A DNA stretch of 23,141 nt from contig CAKPPL010000006.1 of NCBI GenBank assembly GCA_934177555.1, forward strand, positions 1 to 23,141, in the 5' to 3' direction. This document shows, one piece after another, positions 22,653 through 23,141 of the stretch. Within the stretch, counting starts at the first letter, position 1, and the number at the start of each line of letters is the position of its first letter. This DNA comes from an uncultured Clostridia bacterium. GTDB lineage: Bacteria > Bacillota > Clostridia > TANB77 > CAG-508. The notes beneath the pieces were generated by a model. The model did not search any database. It saw only the letters and a list, made by a program, of their open reading frames with translations, and was not told where the DNA came from. A program made the translations under genes and the position numbers.

Positions 22653-23141
22653 ATGATACAAATTCAAAATTTATCAAAATCATATAACAAAAATAAAAAA
22701 ATAATAAATAAATTAAATTTAGAAATAAATAATGGAGAAATATTTGGATTTTTAGGACCAAATGGTGCAGGGAAAACAACAACAATAAAAATGATAACAG
22801 GTATATTAAGTATAGATGAAGGAGATATATTAATAGATAAATATAGTATACAAAAAGAGCCATTAGAAGCTAAAAAAAGATTTGGATATGTACCAGATAA
22901 TCCAGATATGTTTTTAAAATTAAAAGGTATAGAATATTTGAATTTTTTAGGAGATATTTATGAAGTAAATGAAGAAGAAAGAAAAAAAATAATTGAAGAA
23001 TTAAGTGAATTATTTGAAATAAAAAATGCATTAAATAATAAAATAGAAAGTTATTCACATGGAATGAGACAGAAAATAATAATAATAGGTTCATTATTAC
23101 ATAATCCTAATAATTGGATTATAGATGAACCTATGACAGGG
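22653..23141 (+). CDS. ABC transporter ATP-binding protein, N-terminal part (runs off right edge)
   Basis: The visible 163 codons begin MIQIQNLSKSYNKNKKIINK. They contain Walker A GPNGAGKTTT (about residues 35-44), the Q-loop region RFGYVPDNPDMFLKL, the signature YSHGMRQK (a SHGMR variant of LSGGQ) and Walker B WIIDEP. This resembles ATPases of ABC-2/EcsA-type exporters with separate membrane subunits, probably encoded next. The ATG is 16 nt from AGGAGA (22631-22636), a long spacing, but no closer in-frame start exists. It has its own promoter after the T4SS terminator, so a link to the secretion locus is unproven. Confidence 0.92.
   Translation, partial: MIQIQNLSKSYNKNKKIINKLNLEINNGEIFGFLGPNGAGKTTTIKMITGILSIDEGDILIDKYSIQKEPLEAKKRFGYVPDNPDMFLKLKGIEYLNFLGDIYEVNEEERKKIIEELSELFEIKNALNNKIESYSHGMRQKIIIIGSLLHNPNNWIIDEPMTG

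Noticed and set aside
22642..22656. Four-codon leader ATA AAG AAA AAA TGA before the ABC ATPase start
   Set aside because: It would need an ATA start and is too short to support; it only explains the long SD spacing speculatively.

Overview
The window is very AT-rich, with clostridial-type gene order around a replication origin. It suggests a low-GC Bacillota genome, probably an uncultured or host-associated member of Clostridia. The genus cannot be fixed from the sequence. The 20 complete genes end in TAA (15) or TAG (5), never TGA, and Trp is encoded by TGG, so the standard bacterial code fits.

Left end (1-660): the N-terminal part of dnaA runs leftward off the edge. It is followed by an origin-type intergenic region with two clusters of DnaA boxes, an AT-rich stretch with 11-bp phased repeats, and divergent promoters for dnaA and rpmH.

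Housekeeping arm (733-9201, all + strand): rpmH, rnpA, yidD, yidC, jag(khpB), mnmE, mnmG, rsmG, parA(soj) and parB(spo0J). This is the classical origin-proximal cluster. It covers a ribosomal protein, RNase P protein, membrane-protein insertion, tRNA wobble U34 modification, 16S rRNA methylation and chromosome segregation. Two tRNA-Ser genes (UGA and GCU) follow at 9284-9515 with their own promoter and terminator.

Right arm (9683-22563, all + strand): a 12.9-kb type IV secretion (T4SS)-like locus. It encodes three small VirB2/TrbC-like pilin candidates, a PrgI/VirB3-like protein, a membrane-anchored protein resembling a VirB4 N-terminal (TraC-like) domain, a VirB4 ATPase, a large VirB6/TrbL-like channel protein, a membrane-anchored VirB8-like candidate, a VirB1-like bifunctional cell-wall hydrolase (phage-tail-type lysozyme plus NlpC/P60), and a second membrane-anchored protein that looks like three tandem NTF2/VirB8-like domains. 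Terminators joined directly to extended -10 promoters divide it into a pilin unit, a core-machine unit and a hydrolase unit. No relaxase, VirD4 coupling ATPase, integrase or att repeat is visible in the window. The locus may therefore be a resident export, adhesion or DNA-traffic apparatus rather than an ordinary conjugative element, or its missing parts may lie beyond the right edge. The window ends inside an ABC transporter ATPase gene.
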